Shown here one piece after another: positions 16,969 to 25,472 of a stretch of 64,000 nt of DNA. Numbering within the stretch: position 1 is the stretch's first letter; each line of letters begins with the position of its first letter. The position numbers were made by a program, and so were the translations under genes. The notes beneath the pieces were generated by a model. That model did no database searches. It was not told where the DNA came from and was given only the letters and a program-made list of their open reading frames with translations. The stretch is from Rhodovulum sp. ES.010 (GTDB lineage: Bacteria > Pseudomonadota > Alphaproteobacteria > Rhodobacterales > Rhodobacteraceae). The DNA lies in the NCBI RefSeq assembly GCF_900142935.1, contig NZ_FSRS01000001.1, positions 1,560,001 through 1,624,000 of the forward strand, in the 5' to 3' direction.

Positions 16969-17628
16969 CTATCTGAGAGCGGTGCGTTGTCCGCCATCAG
17001 CATCGAAATTGGCCGGATCGAGCCAGGCCGCGAACCGTGCACGGATCGCCGGCCATTCCTCGTCCGTGATCGAGTACCAGGCCGTATCCCTGTTCTCGCC
17101 CTTGACGACCATGTGGTTGCGAAAGATCCCCTCGAACGTGAAACCAAACCGAAGCGCCGCACGTCGGGAGGGTTCGTTGCGCGCGTTGCAGCGCCACTGC
17201 CACCGGCGGTAGCGCAGGTCGCTCATGATGTGGTCGGCCAACAGGAAGAATGCTTCGGTCGCCACGCGACTGCGCGCGATCCGTGGCCCCCAAAGGATGT
17301 GGCCGATCTCGGCCGTGCCATGTTGCGGGACGATGTCCATCAGGCTCTGCCGTCCCTCCGTGCGCCCGGAGCGTTGGTCGATGACCGCAAAGAACATCGG
17401 GTCGCCGGATGCTGCTTTCGGAACGAGCCATGTGTCAAAGTCAGCGCGAGAGGTCGGGATCGGATCGGCGAGATACCTGTGCAGCCGCGCAGCGTGGGGT
17501 CCGGCCACCGCGTCATAGAGATCGTCGCCATGCCGTTCGGGATCGAGCGGTTCGAGCCGGCACCACCGACCTTGCAGAACCTGTCGCGCGGGCATGGGCC
17601 AGCATGACGGGAATGCGCGTTCCCCCAT
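16969..17628 (-). CDS. GNAT acetyltransferase (RimJ/RimL type)
   Basis: This 219-residue acetyltransferase of the RimJ/RimL group opens with the typical LQGRWCRLEPLDPERHGDDLY segment (residues 18-38), then FFAVIDQRSGRTEGRQSLMD and the acetyl-CoA-binding region IARSRVATEAFFLLADHIMSD with CNARNEPSRRAALRFGFTFEG. The family acetylates N-terminal amines or small molecules; the substrate here is unknown. The ATG at 17628 follows AAGGTGAGG at ideal spacing; an earlier ATG at 17646 overlaps the end of the upstream aminotransferase gene. The two genes form an operon. Confidence 0.85.
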   Translation of the reverse strand: MGERAFPSCWPMPARQVLQGRWCRLEPLDPERHGDDLYDAVAGPHAARLHRYLADPIPTSRADFDTWLVPKAASGDPMFFAVIDQRSGRTEGRQSLMDIVPQHGTAEIGHILWGPRIARSRVATEAFFLLADHIMSDLRYRRWQWRCNARNEPSRRAALRFGFTFEGIFRNHMVVKGENRDTAWYSITDEEWPAIRARFAAWLDPANFDADGGQRTALR

Positions 17629-17635
17629 CCGCGCC

Positions 17636-18904
17636 TCACCTTGCATCCAGCATGACCTGGCTTGTCTCACGCTGCGCCCCGGATGATGCGAAGGCGTCGG
17701 CAAGCCGGCCAAGGCCGATCTCGATGTCCTGAAGGCTCGGCAGCGTATAGCTGAGCCGAAGCGTGTTGCCCCCGGACCCGTCGGCGAAGAAGGCCCGGCC
17801 CGGCACGAAGGCGACGCCGTGATCGGCGACCGCGTGCACGAGCAGCTCTTTCGTGTCGATGCCCCCGGGCAGCTCGACCCAGACGAACATGCCGCCATCA
17901 GGCCGGGTCCACCGACTGCCGGACGGGAGGGCGTCTCCAATGCGGGAGAGCATGGCGTCGCGCTTCTCCCGGTAGACATTCCGTGCACGCTCGGCCTGTG
18001 CATCATAGATCGTTCTTGCGAGGTGGAGCATCACGCGCTGATTGATGGCCGGGGAGTTCAGGTCGCTGCTCTGCTTGATGAGCGTCAGCCGGCTGACGAT
18101 CTCGCGCGCGGCGCAAACCCAGCCGACCCTGAGACCCGGCGTGAAGATCTTGGAGAACGACCCGCAGTAGACGACGCGCGAGGCGTCGATGCCGCCCGCA
18201 TCCCCTGCGTCGAGGGCAAGCATCGGCGCCTCGGCGATCCCGTCGAAGCGGAGAACCTCGTAGGGACTGTCCTCAATCACCGGCATGTCACGCGCGGCCG
18301 CCAGCGCGAGGATACCGCGACGCGCCTCCTCGCCCAAGGTTTCGCCGGTGGGATTGGCGAAGTCGGGAACCACATAGGCGAAGGCGTCGCGGCGCCCGGC
18401 CGCTCTTTCTTCTCCGTCGTCCAGTTCGACGCGTCCATTGTCCGAGATGCGCAGCGTTGCGTATGTGGGCCGGTTTGGCGCGAAAGCCTGCAACGCGCCC
18501 AGATAGGTCGGTGCAGTGACTGCGACCCTGTCGCCGGGCGACACGAAAAGCCTGCCGAGGAATTCGAGCGCCTGCTGCGAGCCGCTGGTGATCAGGATGT
18601 TCTCGGGGTCGCAGGGAACGCCCTTCGCGCGCATGTGCTCCACGATCCAGGCGCGCAGATCCGGGTCCCCTTCGCTCACGGAATACTGGAGCGCTCGGCG
18701 CGCCTCCTCACGGTCTCCGAGGATTGCGTCATACGCCTGCTGGATCAGGCCGGTCGGAAAGAGCGCCGGATCGGGGATGCCGCCGGCGAATGAGATCACG
18801 CCCGGCTGCTCGATGAGCTTCAGGAGTTCCCTGATTTCGGAAGCCTGGAAATCCTGCATGCCATCGGCGTAACGAGGCGCCCACGCGGCTTTCTCTCCCT
18901 TCAT
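17636..18904 (-). CDS. PLP-dependent aminotransferase (class I, 2-aminoadipate/LysN type)
   Basis: A 422-residue fold-type I aminotransferase. The opening FQASEIRELLKLIEQPGVIS and FAGGIPDPALFPTG match the 2-aminoadipate / valine-pyruvate group. The PLP region has ITSGSQQALEFLGRLFVSPG, DFANPTGETL, YEVLRF and the Schiff-base lysine in YCGSFSKIFTPGLRVGW; the carboxylate-binding Arg is in GNTLRLSYTL. It exchanges an amino group between an amino acid and a 2-oxoacid; specificity cannot be told. It is followed by a GNAT gene whose possible start overlaps its 3' end, so the pair may modify the same amine. Confidence 0.9.
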   Translation of the reverse strand: MKGEKAAWAPRYADGMQDFQASEIRELLKLIEQPGVISFAGGIPDPALFPTGLIQQAYDAILGDREEARRALQYSVSEGDPDLRAWIVEHMRAKGVPCDPENILITSGSQQALEFLGRLFVSPGDRVAVTAPTYLGALQAFAPNRPTYATLRISDNGRVELDDGEERAAGRRDAFAYVVPDFANPTGETLGEEARRGILALAAARDMPVIEDSPYEVLRFDGIAEAPMLALDAGDAGGIDASRVVYCGSFSKIFTPGLRVGWVCAAREIVSRLTLIKQSSDLNSPAINQRVMLHLARTIYDAQAERARNVYREKRDAMLSRIGDALPSGSRWTRPDGGMFVWVELPGGIDTKELLVHAVADHGVAFVPGRAFFADGSGGNTLRLSYTLPSLQDIEIGLGRLADAFASSGAQRETSQVMLDAR

Positions 18905-19002
18905 TTGTCACCCCTCGCCATTGACTGGCTTTCTTGCAGGCTCCCCTCTTCGGGGTCGCATCTGTGTTTTCGAAATAAAAACCCACGGACCGGCAACATG
19001 CT

Positions 19003-19773
19003 TCAGCCCTCCAATGCAGCGAGGCAGCGCCGGACTGCGGCCGGGAAGCCGATCAGCAGTGCATCCGCCGTCAGACCATGCCCGATCGAGACCTCTGCCA
19101 GATCGGGGATCGCGTGTCTGAGCGGCGGCAAGTTGTCGGCGGTCAGGTCGTGACCGGCGTTCATCTGGAGGGCCGGTCGATCGCCAGCCTGGTTGTGCCC
19201 CGTCATGCGCGCGGCTTCGGCGGTTGCGACGAGGTCGCTCAACGCGCGATCTGCCGAACGGGGATCGGATGCGCCGCCATACGGACCGGTGTAGAGTTCG
19301 ATCCGCTCCGCACCGGTCTGCCACGCTGACATCGGCGCGTCCGCCATCGGATCGACAAACAAGGCGACCCGTAGCCCATGATGCTGCAAGTCGCGCACAA
19401 CGGTCGCCAGCATGGCTCCGTGTTCGTCGAAGTCCCAGCCGTGGTCCGAGGTCGGCTGGTCCGGGCTGTCCGGTACGAGTGTGACCTGGTGCGCCTTGAC
19501 GGACAGCGCGAGTTCGATGAACTCGCGTGTGGGATAGCCCTCTACGTTGAATTCCGCATGCGGGTAGTCCGAAGCGATCAGGGCCGAAAGGTCGCGCACG
19601 TCCGAAAACCGGATATGCCGCTGGTCGGGTCTTGGATGGACGGTGATCCCATGTGCCCCGGCATCAAGAACGGCGCGTGCCACCTCGAGAAGGTTCGGCC
19701 ACGGCACGGCGCGCCGGTTGCGGAGATAGGCGACGGCGTTGAGGTTCACCGACAGTCTGGTCTTCATGAGCAT
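19003..19773 (-). CDS. pdxJ: Pyridoxine 5'-phosphate synthase homologue (PdxJ)
   Basis: This 256-residue TIM-barrel protein of the PdxJ family has LSVNLNAVAYLRNRR at the start, the active-site HPRPDQRHI (His46; HLREDRRHI in E. coli PdxJ), the glutamate in FNVEGY, QVTLVPD, and the late histidine in EVSIGHGLTADALL. PdxJ condenses 3-amino-1-hydroxyacetone phosphate with deoxyxylulose phosphate in vitamin B6 synthesis. Start 19773 follows GGTGGAGACG. It lies downstream of a CaiB-like CoA-transferase gene rather than near acpS or recO, which is unusual for housekeeping pdxJ. This may be a second copy or a repurposed paralogue. Confidence 0.82.
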   Translation of the reverse strand: MLMKTRLSVNLNAVAYLRNRRAVPWPNLLEVARAVLDAGAHGITVHPRPDQRHIRFSDVRDLSALIASDYPHAEFNVEGYPTREFIELALSVKAHQVTLVPDSPDQPTSDHGWDFDEHGAMLATVVRDLQHHGLRVALFVDPMADAPMSAWQTGAERIELYTGPYGGASDPRSADRALSDLVATAEAARMTGHNQAGDRPALQMNAGHDLTADNLPPLRHAIPDLAEVSIGHGLTADALLIGFPAAVRRCLAALEG

Positions 19774-19853
19774 TTCGTCTCCACCCTGCCGCGCTCTCTC
19801 GCGGCTTGAGGGCGCATCCGTTTCGCGCCTTGGTTTGTGATGTTGAGGCACGT

Positions 19854-21206
19854 TCACCAGCCAGCAGGGTCCGTACGCAATGGGCGTGCCGGATGCGGCC
19901 AACGGGGCTGTCGGCCACCGATGACCACGGGAAACCGAACCCGTCGTGCTGGCCCCCAGCCGGTGGCCTCGGAGACCAGATCGCCGTCCTCGATGGGCGC
20001 CATGTCTTCGAGCGGGTCCGTCGGGCCGGCGGAGACCAGAAGCTGTGCGGTGCGAGCAAGAGACAGGCGAGCCGAGACGACATCTCCGCGATCGCGCAAG
20101 ATCCTCAGCGCACGCAAGGCAGCAGCCGCCATCAGGTAGCCTGTCGCGTGATCCAGCGCCTGCACCGGCAATGGCACAGGACGCTCCGCTCCGGATCGCG
20201 CCATGCCGGCGTCGGCGATCCCGCTGCTCATCTGCACCAGGCTGTCAAACCCCCGCCGACCCGCCCACGGGCCGGACCAGCCATAGGCATCGAGCGCGAC
20301 CTCGATCATGTCCGGCGCAAGCGCACGTAGCCGATCCCCGTCATAGCCGAGCCCGGCCAGCGCGCCGGGCCGATAGCCATGCACCAGCACATCCGCTTGT
20401 CCGAGCAGGCCCTCGAACGTCGTCCGATCATCCGACCGGCGCAGGTCAAGGCCGGCCAGCTTCTTGCCGAGCGTCACCTCGGGCTCGAGGCCCGGCTCGC
20501 TCCACCCAGGCGGATCGATCCGGAGCACACTGGCGCCGAAGCCCGCCAGGAAGCGGGTTGCGACCGGTCCCGCGAGGACGCGTGTCAGGTCGAGGACGCG
20601 CAAGCCGTCGAGATCCTTCGGGGCCACTCCGCTGCTTTTCGTGCGCCAGGCGATCACGGGTTCTTTGGAAACCGCGATGCCTTGCGGATGCTCCGCCCAT
20701 TCCGACAGGCTATGCATGGCCGCGGCAGCGCCGCCGGCGGCCACGACCGCGTCCTCGAGGTCCGATTTTCGCCACCCCCGGACCGCCTCGCCGACCGCGT
20801 CCCGTTCCGCAGCGCAGCCCAGAACCGACAAGGCCGCGTCCCGGTGGTGCGGCGCATTGGTGTGCAGCTTCACCCAGCCGTCTTGCGCCTCGTAGTCGCC
20901 GGCGATCGGGTCCCATGCGTCCGGAACGGCCCATCCGTCCGGGCGGAGGGTCATGCCGAACCAGATGAGGGTCCGACGGACATCGATCCCCACGTCGCGG
21001 AGGCCAAGCATACCGGCCAGCTCACGGGCTGCAGCGCCCACGCTCGCGACGGCGAGGTCGGAGACCGCAAACCACGCGGGCAGACTTGCAGGCGACGCCG
21101 TGCGGAGGGCCACATCGGGAGCGAAGCTGCGCCCCAGAGCTGTATCGATCTGGTTGTCAATCGTGCCGCGCATTGAGGAGCCCCCGAGTTTCAATGGCTT
21201 GGACAT
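19854..21206 (-). CDS. CaiB/BaiF-type (family III) CoA transferase, permuted layout
   Basis: A 450-residue protein. The hallmark N-terminal block of family III transferases (LDGLRVLDLTRVLAGPVAT, FGASVLRIDPP) starts only at about residue 200. The first 200 residues instead resemble the C-terminal half of the family (DGWVKLHTNAPHHRDAALSV, then HPQGIAVSK). The middle retains VLVHGYRPGAL and GWSGPWAGRRGFDSLVQMSSGIA. Such C-half-first CoA-transferase/racemase relatives exist among COG1804. The family moves CoA between organic acids; the substrate is unknown. It is upstream of the pdxJ-like gene on the same strand with an 80-bp gap. Confidence 0.8.
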   Translation of the reverse strand: MSKPLKLGGSSMRGTIDNQIDTALGRSFAPDVALRTASPASLPAWFAVSDLAVASVGAAARELAGMLGLRDVGIDVRRTLIWFGMTLRPDGWAVPDAWDPIAGDYEAQDGWVKLHTNAPHHRDAALSVLGCAAERDAVGEAVRGWRKSDLEDAVVAAGGAAAAMHSLSEWAEHPQGIAVSKEPVIAWRTKSSGVAPKDLDGLRVLDLTRVLAGPVATRFLAGFGASVLRIDPPGWSEPGLEPEVTLGKKLAGLDLRRSDDRTTFEGLLGQADVLVHGYRPGALAGLGYDGDRLRALAPDMIEVALDAYGWSGPWAGRRGFDSLVQMSSGIADAGMARSGAERPVPLPVQALDHATGYLMAAAALRALRILRDRGDVVSARLSLARTAQLLVSAGPTDPLEDMAPIEDGDLVSEATGWGPARRVRFPVVIGGRQPRWPHPARPLRTDPAGW

Positions 21207-21562
21207 GGCCTGATAATCGCATGAGCCCGATAAGCCATTTGCTCACCTGCTCCGAAATACCGTTCTTCGCAGAATAAAACTGCAGCCGTGCAGAATCCGT
21301 CGAACCGATCAGGCGACCACCCCACCGGCGTGAAAGCGATGCTCGGCGCCTGGGCTTTCAGAGCTCAAGCCCTCTGCACATGAAACGCTGCTGTGGGACG
21401 GTGCGGGTCAGCGGCCCCGCCTGAGCGAAGCTCATCCTCCTTGACTCCTTTATTTAACGCCATTAATTTACGACTCATAAGTTTTGGAGTCAACATGGCA
21501 GCCCTCATCCGATCCAGCCTCTTCGTTCCCGGCGCCAGGACGCATCACGAGAGGTGGTCCTG
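21207..21562 (+). promoter_or_regulatory. Intergenic region with tetR promoter and long-armed inverted repeat
   Basis: TTGACT (21441-21446) and TAATTT (21464-21469) with a 17-bp spacer form a good plus-strand promoter. TTGACTCC at 21441-21448 is repeated inverted as GGAGTCAA at 21486-21493, bracketing the promoter. This is a candidate operator for the TetR regulator encoded just downstream. GAGGTGG at 21551-21557 serves as ribosome-binding site for the ATG at 21563. Nothing else is evident in the remaining 230 bp. Confidence 0.55.
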
Positions 21563-22216
21563 ATGGCGCGACCGAGAAAGCAGGATGCCCGGGATCTCAG
21601 GCTGCTTGCGATCGATGCCGCGATCTCGTTGCTGACCCAGCGGGAGTCGCCCGATCTATCGATGGCCGAAGTCGCGCGGATGATTGGCTGTTCGGCGCCG
21701 GCGCTTTATGCGCATTTCGCAGACAAGGACGACTTGCTCGACACTGTTCGGCAAACAGTGCTGGAGCGGCAAACCGCCGGAAAGAAGCGACGCTACGAAC
21801 GCCCGACGAAAAGCGCCCTCGAGAACCTCGCGGACGGCGGCCATGCGTATCTTGATAACGCCGCGCGTGCGCCGGCGATCTATCGACTGATCTACTGCAG
21901 AACTCCGAAGTCGGAAGAAGCGACCGAAGCCGTCTCCCATCCGGCATTGACCGCGCTCGCGCGCGGCGTCGCGGCCTGTCAGGCCGAGGGCTATGCCACG
22001 GAGCATGCGCCAGAAGAGGTGGCGCGCATGCTTTGGTCAATGGTTCATGGCGCGGCTCTGCTCGCTCTCGACAGCGCCGAAGGACAAAGAGCCGATGCCT
22101 GGCGTGACGCCCATCGCTGCGTGGATCTCGCCATGGCTCTGATCCGGAGCGAGGACGCGGGACGCCTTGGCATTCCGATATCGGTGCCCAGCAAAACCGA
22201 AGGACCCAAAAGATGA
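21563..22216 (+). CDS. TetR/AcrR-family regulator
   Basis: This 217-residue regulator has an N-terminal TetR helix-turn-helix (AIDAAISLLTQRE, LSMAEVARMIGCSAPALYAH, FADKDDLLDTV; residues 14-64) and a helical C-terminal ligand domain including a TetR_C_33-like segment (HPALTALARGVAACQAEGYA). Its stop overlaps the ATG of the next gene by 4 bases, so it is cotranscribed with a DUF6544 protein and probably autoregulates through the inverted repeat 70-120 bp upstream. The first in-frame ATG, at 21554, is too close to the Shine-Dalgarno sequence. Confidence 0.87.
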   Translation: MARPRKQDARDLRLLAIDAAISLLTQRESPDLSMAEVARMIGCSAPALYAHFADKDDLLDTVRQTVLERQTAGKKRRYERPTKSALENLADGGHAYLDNAARAPAIYRLIYCRTPKSEEATEAVSHPALTALARGVAACQAEGYATEHAPEEVARMLWSMVHGAALLALDSAEGQRADAWRDAHRCVDLAMALIRSEDAGRLGIPISVPSKTEGPKR

Positions 22217-23085
22217 AGTTGAAGACGACGGCGCTTGTCGCTACGGCAGCGATCCTTCTAGGGACCGCTGGCTATGTGGCTTACTCGACGCATGCCACCG
22301 AGGCGGAAATCGGCGAATTCGAGGCCACCGTGATGGAGACGGCGCCGCCGGCCGCTGCGGCGGTGTCGGGCGATGCGCTCGCTGAACTGCCTGCGCCAGT
22401 GCAGCGCTATTTTGCTTTCGTGTTTCCCGACGGGGTCGGAGCGGCGCCGAGGTGGGTGACATTCGAGCAGGCTGGCGATTTCCGGCGACCACAGACGGAA
22501 GGCTTTCAGCCGACAACTGCACGGCAGGTGATCGCCACCGCGGCTCCTGACCTCGTTTTTTCTGCTGACACTCCGCTCTGGGGGCCGATCTGGGCAAAGG
22601 CCTATGACGCTTTCATTGACGGCCAGATGGAGATGGGGGCCCGCCTCCTGTCGACCGTCTCTGTCATGCACGAAACGAGTTCGCCGGCGCTCGACCGTAT
22701 ATCGCTGCGTCGATGGCTTCTTGAAACGCCGGTGAACCCTTATGCGCTTCTGCCCGGCGGTCTCGTTCGCTGGGAGGCGATCGATGACGATGAAGCGCGC
22801 GCGGTCGTCGAAGCTCATGGCTACAGCGCAAGTCTCGTTGCGACCTTCGACGCACGCGGCGCTCTCGTGAGTTTGCATGCAGAGCAGGACGGAGACCTCA
22901 CCACCCCCTATCACGGGTCCGGCGAACACGTATCGCGCGGCGATTATCGCCTCGTGGATGGAGTACGGATCCCAATGAGCTTCGAAGTCTCCAGGATGGC
23001 GGATGGTGTCCGATATCCGTTCTGGACGGGGCGCATCACGAATATCGACTTCGTCGTGGATGATCTCGGCGCAGGCGACAGCTGA
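22213..23085 (+). CDS. DUF6544-like secreted or membrane-anchored protein
   Basis: A 290-residue protein. The N-terminus MKLKTTALVATAAILLGTAG is a signal peptide or single membrane anchor. The body has LPAPVQRYFAFVFPDG, which resembles the opening of DUF6544 proteins, followed by beta-rich repeats (EQAGDFRRP, LVATFDARGALVSLHAEQDG, GVRIPMSFEVSRMADGVRYP). The function of that family is not known. ATGA overlap with the TetR gene suggests that its level is controlled by that regulator, perhaps in response to an envelope-active compound. Confidence 0.65.
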   Translation: MKLKTTALVATAAILLGTAGYVAYSTHATEAEIGEFEATVMETAPPAAAAVSGDALAELPAPVQRYFAFVFPDGVGAAPRWVTFEQAGDFRRPQTEGFQPTTARQVIATAAPDLVFSADTPLWGPIWAKAYDAFIDGQMEMGARLLSTVSVMHETSSPALDRISLRRWLLETPVNPYALLPGGLVRWEAIDDDEARAVVEAHGYSASLVATFDARGALVSLHAEQDGDLTTPYHGSGEHVSRGDYRLVDGVRIPMSFEVSRMADGVRYPFWTGRITNIDFVVDDLGAGDS

Positions 23086-23192
23086 ATTCGGCAACCGCGC
23101 CACCCGATCTGCGGGCGATACGCCGACCAGAGGCGTCGCTCGCCCGCGCCACAGACCCCTCCCTGCAAACCACCAAGTGGAAAGACCACGTA

Positions 23193-23831
23193 ATGGAATT
23201 GCTCTACCTATCGTTTGCGCTCGTTGTCTTCATCACTGCGGCGACGCCAGGCCCGACCGTCTTGCTTGCTCTGACCAACGGGTCGCGCTTCGGGGTTCCG
23301 CGCGCCACCTTCGGGATGCTTGGCGCCGCCGCTTCGGATCTCGTGCTTATTTCCGCCGCAGCCCTCGGCCTCGGGGCCGTACTTGCCGCATCGGCCTTCT
23401 GGTTCAATGTCGTGAAGTGGATTGGCGTTGGCTATCTCGCGTGGCTTGGGTTCCAGTTGCTCAGAGCACGAGGGGAACTCGGCGTCGAATTGCATGGCGC
23501 GGCGGAGGGGAAATCGGCGCCGGTCGCCGCGCCGCATGTTCTCTTTCGCAAGAGCTTTCTGGTGGCCGTTACCAATCCCAAGGGATACATGTTCGTCGCC
23601 GCGCTATTGCCCCAGTTCATCGACCAGACGGCTCCGCTCGCACCGCAGTACGTGATGTTGGCGATCATCTTCGTGTGCATCGATCTGCTGGTGATGGCGA
23701 CCTATGCGGGCCTCGGTGTCGGGATGGTGAAGTTTCTCGCGCCCGCCCGTGTGATCCTCCTCGAGCGTTGCAGTGGTGGTGTGCTGATCGCTCTCGCAGG
23801 GATCCTCGCGACGACGAGACGGGCGACGTGA
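23193..23831 (+). CDS. LysE/RhtB-family exporter
   Basis: This 212-residue inner-membrane protein has about six membrane helices and the family's N-terminal FITAATPGPTVLLALTNGSR signature, then FGMLGAAASDLVLIS, the WIGVGYLAWLGFQLLR helix and the central FRKSFLVAVTNPKGYMFVAA motif. LysE/RhtB proteins export amino acids or related small molecules by proton exchange. It is the first of four such paralogues between 23 and 31 kb. The next gene, a LysR regulator on the opposite strand, is convergent with it and ends 17 bases away. Confidence 0.88.
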   Translation: MELLYLSFALVVFITAATPGPTVLLALTNGSRFGVPRATFGMLGAAASDLVLISAAALGLGAVLAASAFWFNVVKWIGVGYLAWLGFQLLRARGELGVELHGAAEGKSAPVAAPHVLFRKSFLVAVTNPKGYMFVAALLPQFIDQTAPLAPQYVMLAIIFVCIDLLVMATYAGLGVGMVKFLAPARVILLERCSGGVLIALAGILATTRRAT

Positions 23832-23848
23832 TGAGCCGCAACTCGTCT

Positions 23849-24700
23849 CTACGAGTGTGCATCGAACAGGCCCACGAGCCATTCGTATGCGGTGCGCACC
23901 GCAGATGTCTCTCCGGTCTCCGGGTGGCGGAGCGCCCAGATCTCGCGCCTCAGGACCGGCGCCCCGGACTGGACGATGCCTGGAACCGCCTTCCCCAATT
24001 CGACGGGAAGAACGGCGCGGCCAGCTCCCGCGGCGACCGCCAGCGCCATGGCCATCGGATCGTTCGACCGCAGAGCCGGCTCCGACCCCGCAAGCGCGTC
24101 TTCGACATAGGCAGCCTCGGGCACATGCGAAAATCGCCTCGAATAGGTGACCCAGCCGAGGTCGGGCTGAGCCTGCTCGGGCTCGAACACGGCATAGGGA
24201 GCGACCCCCACCCGGCGGACGAGAAGCGTATCCGTGACATCCTGCGGCGCGCCGAGCCGGACGGCGATGTCAGTCTCCCAGTTCTCGAGCCGCACATTCG
24301 CCGGCTCGGTGTCCATCTCGATCGCAAGGTTTGGCGCCGTCGCGCGCAAGGCGCCGATGCCAGGCGCAATCACAAAGCGGGCAATGGTGGGAGGCGCGCT
24401 GATCCGGACGACACCGCTCGGGGAGTCTTTAAGGGCCTCGACCGAAATCAGGAACGCGCGTTCCGCGTCTTCCATCGCGCGCGCATGGTCCAGCAGTTGC
24501 CGGCCTTCTCCGCTCAGCCTGAGCGCGCCATGCGTCCGCACGAACAACGACAAGCCGATCGATTTTTCCAGCGCTTTCATGCGGCGACTGGCGGTCGTCG
24601 GGTCCATGGCGAGTTGGTCGGCCAGCGCATTGAGGGAACCGGCGCGATCCGCCGCAAGCAGCAGTTTCAGATCGTCCCAAGGCAGTCGCTCATGGCTCAT
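23849..24700 (-). CDS. LysR-family transcriptional regulator
   Basis: This 283-residue LysR protein has an N-terminal winged helix (LPWDDLKLLLAADRAGSLNA, LADQLAMDPTTASRRMKALE; residues 5-45) and a periplasmic-binding-like effector domain from about residue 85 (GVVRISAPPTIARFVIAPG). It is transcribed divergently from the LysE exporter at 24840 with about 140 bp between, the classic arrangement for a LysR protein controlling an exporter. ATG 24700 begins the conserved part; an ATG four codons upstream is also possible. Confidence 0.87.
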   Translation of the reverse strand: MSHERLPWDDLKLLLAADRAGSLNALADQLAMDPTTASRRMKALEKSIGLSLFVRTHGALRLSGEGRQLLDHARAMEDAERAFLISVEALKDSPSGVVRISAPPTIARFVIAPGIGALRATAPNLAIEMDTEPANVRLENWETDIAVRLGAPQDVTDTLLVRRVGVAPYAVFEPEQAQPDLGWVTYSRRFSHVPEAAYVEDALAGSEPALRSNDPMAMALAVAAGAGRAVLPVELGKAVPGIVQSGAPVLRREIWALRHPETGETSAVRTAYEWLVGLFDAHS

Positions 24701-24839
24701 TTCGGCATCCATGCAGTTTCTTACTGCACAATACCGCGTTCAGGCAGCTTTGGAACCTCGTTAGTCTGCCGTCGGATTTGCGAGCGCCATGTCGCCCTCC
24801 GCCAGTCCTGCAACATCACGCCATGGAGGGCCGGCCGAC

Positions 24840-25472
24840 ATGCCTGAGACTTCTGCCACCTATGCTGCCTTCCTGACCTTCGCTTTCGTCAGTTCGATCA
24901 CGCCCGGGCCGAACAACCTGATGATCCTCGCGTCAGGCGCGGCCTTCGGCTGGCAGCGAACGCTCCCGCATATCGTCGGCACGGTGCTGGGATTTGCCAT
25001 CATGGTCGCGGCTGTGACGCTCGGTCTGGGCACGCTATTGGGGCAAAACCCGGACGCGCTGGACGTCATTCGGTACGCAGGTGCGGCGTGGCTGCTCTGG
25101 CTTGCCTGGCGGCTCGCGCAACCGGCGCTGCAGGCGCCGTCGCGGACCGCATCGGCAGCGGAGGCGCCCGCAGACGCACGACCGATGACCGCCATGCAGG
25201 CGGCGCTGTTTCAATGGGTGAACCCGAAGGCCTGGACGATGATCGTCGGCGCCAGCGCCGCGTTTTCCGGCCTGTCGTCGGAGCCCGTTGAGCGGTCGGT
25301 GCTGATGACGCTCACCTTTCTGGCCGTGGCGCCCATCTGCATCGCACCGTGGCTGCTCGCCGGAAACGCCTTCAAGCGGCTGATGATGAACGGCGCGCAC
25401 GCACGGCTCATCTCGCTCGCGATGGCCGGCATCGTCGCCGCCACGGCGATCACCACGGTCGTTACAGGATGA
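24840..25472 (+). CDS. LysE/RhtB-family exporter
   Basis: A 210-residue exporter with the signature FVSSITPGPNNLMILASGAAFG, six predicted helices, and the central ALFQWVNPKAWTMIVGA motif. It is divergent from a LysR regulator, which probably controls it. Its stop codon overlaps the start of the EamA-type permease (ATGA), making a two-transporter operon that also includes a GNAT gene. Start 24840 was chosen because the N-terminal helix and signature follow directly; the in-frame ATG at 24789 would add 17 atypical residues. The exported substrate is unknown. Confidence 0.87.
   Translation: MPETSATYAAFLTFAFVSSITPGPNNLMILASGAAFGWQRTLPHIVGTVLGFAIMVAAVTLGLGTLLGQNPDALDVIRYAGAAWLLWLAWRLAQPALQAPSRTASAAEAPADARPMTAMQAALFQWVNPKAWTMIVGASAAFSGLSSEPVERSVLMTLTFLAVAPICIAPWLLAGNAFKRLMMNGAHARLISLAMAGIVAATAITTVVTG

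Noticed and set aside
23003..24847. 614-codon plus-strand open frame crossing several genes
   Set aside because: It overlaps the LysE gene in another frame and the LysR gene in antisense; composition is not protein-like.
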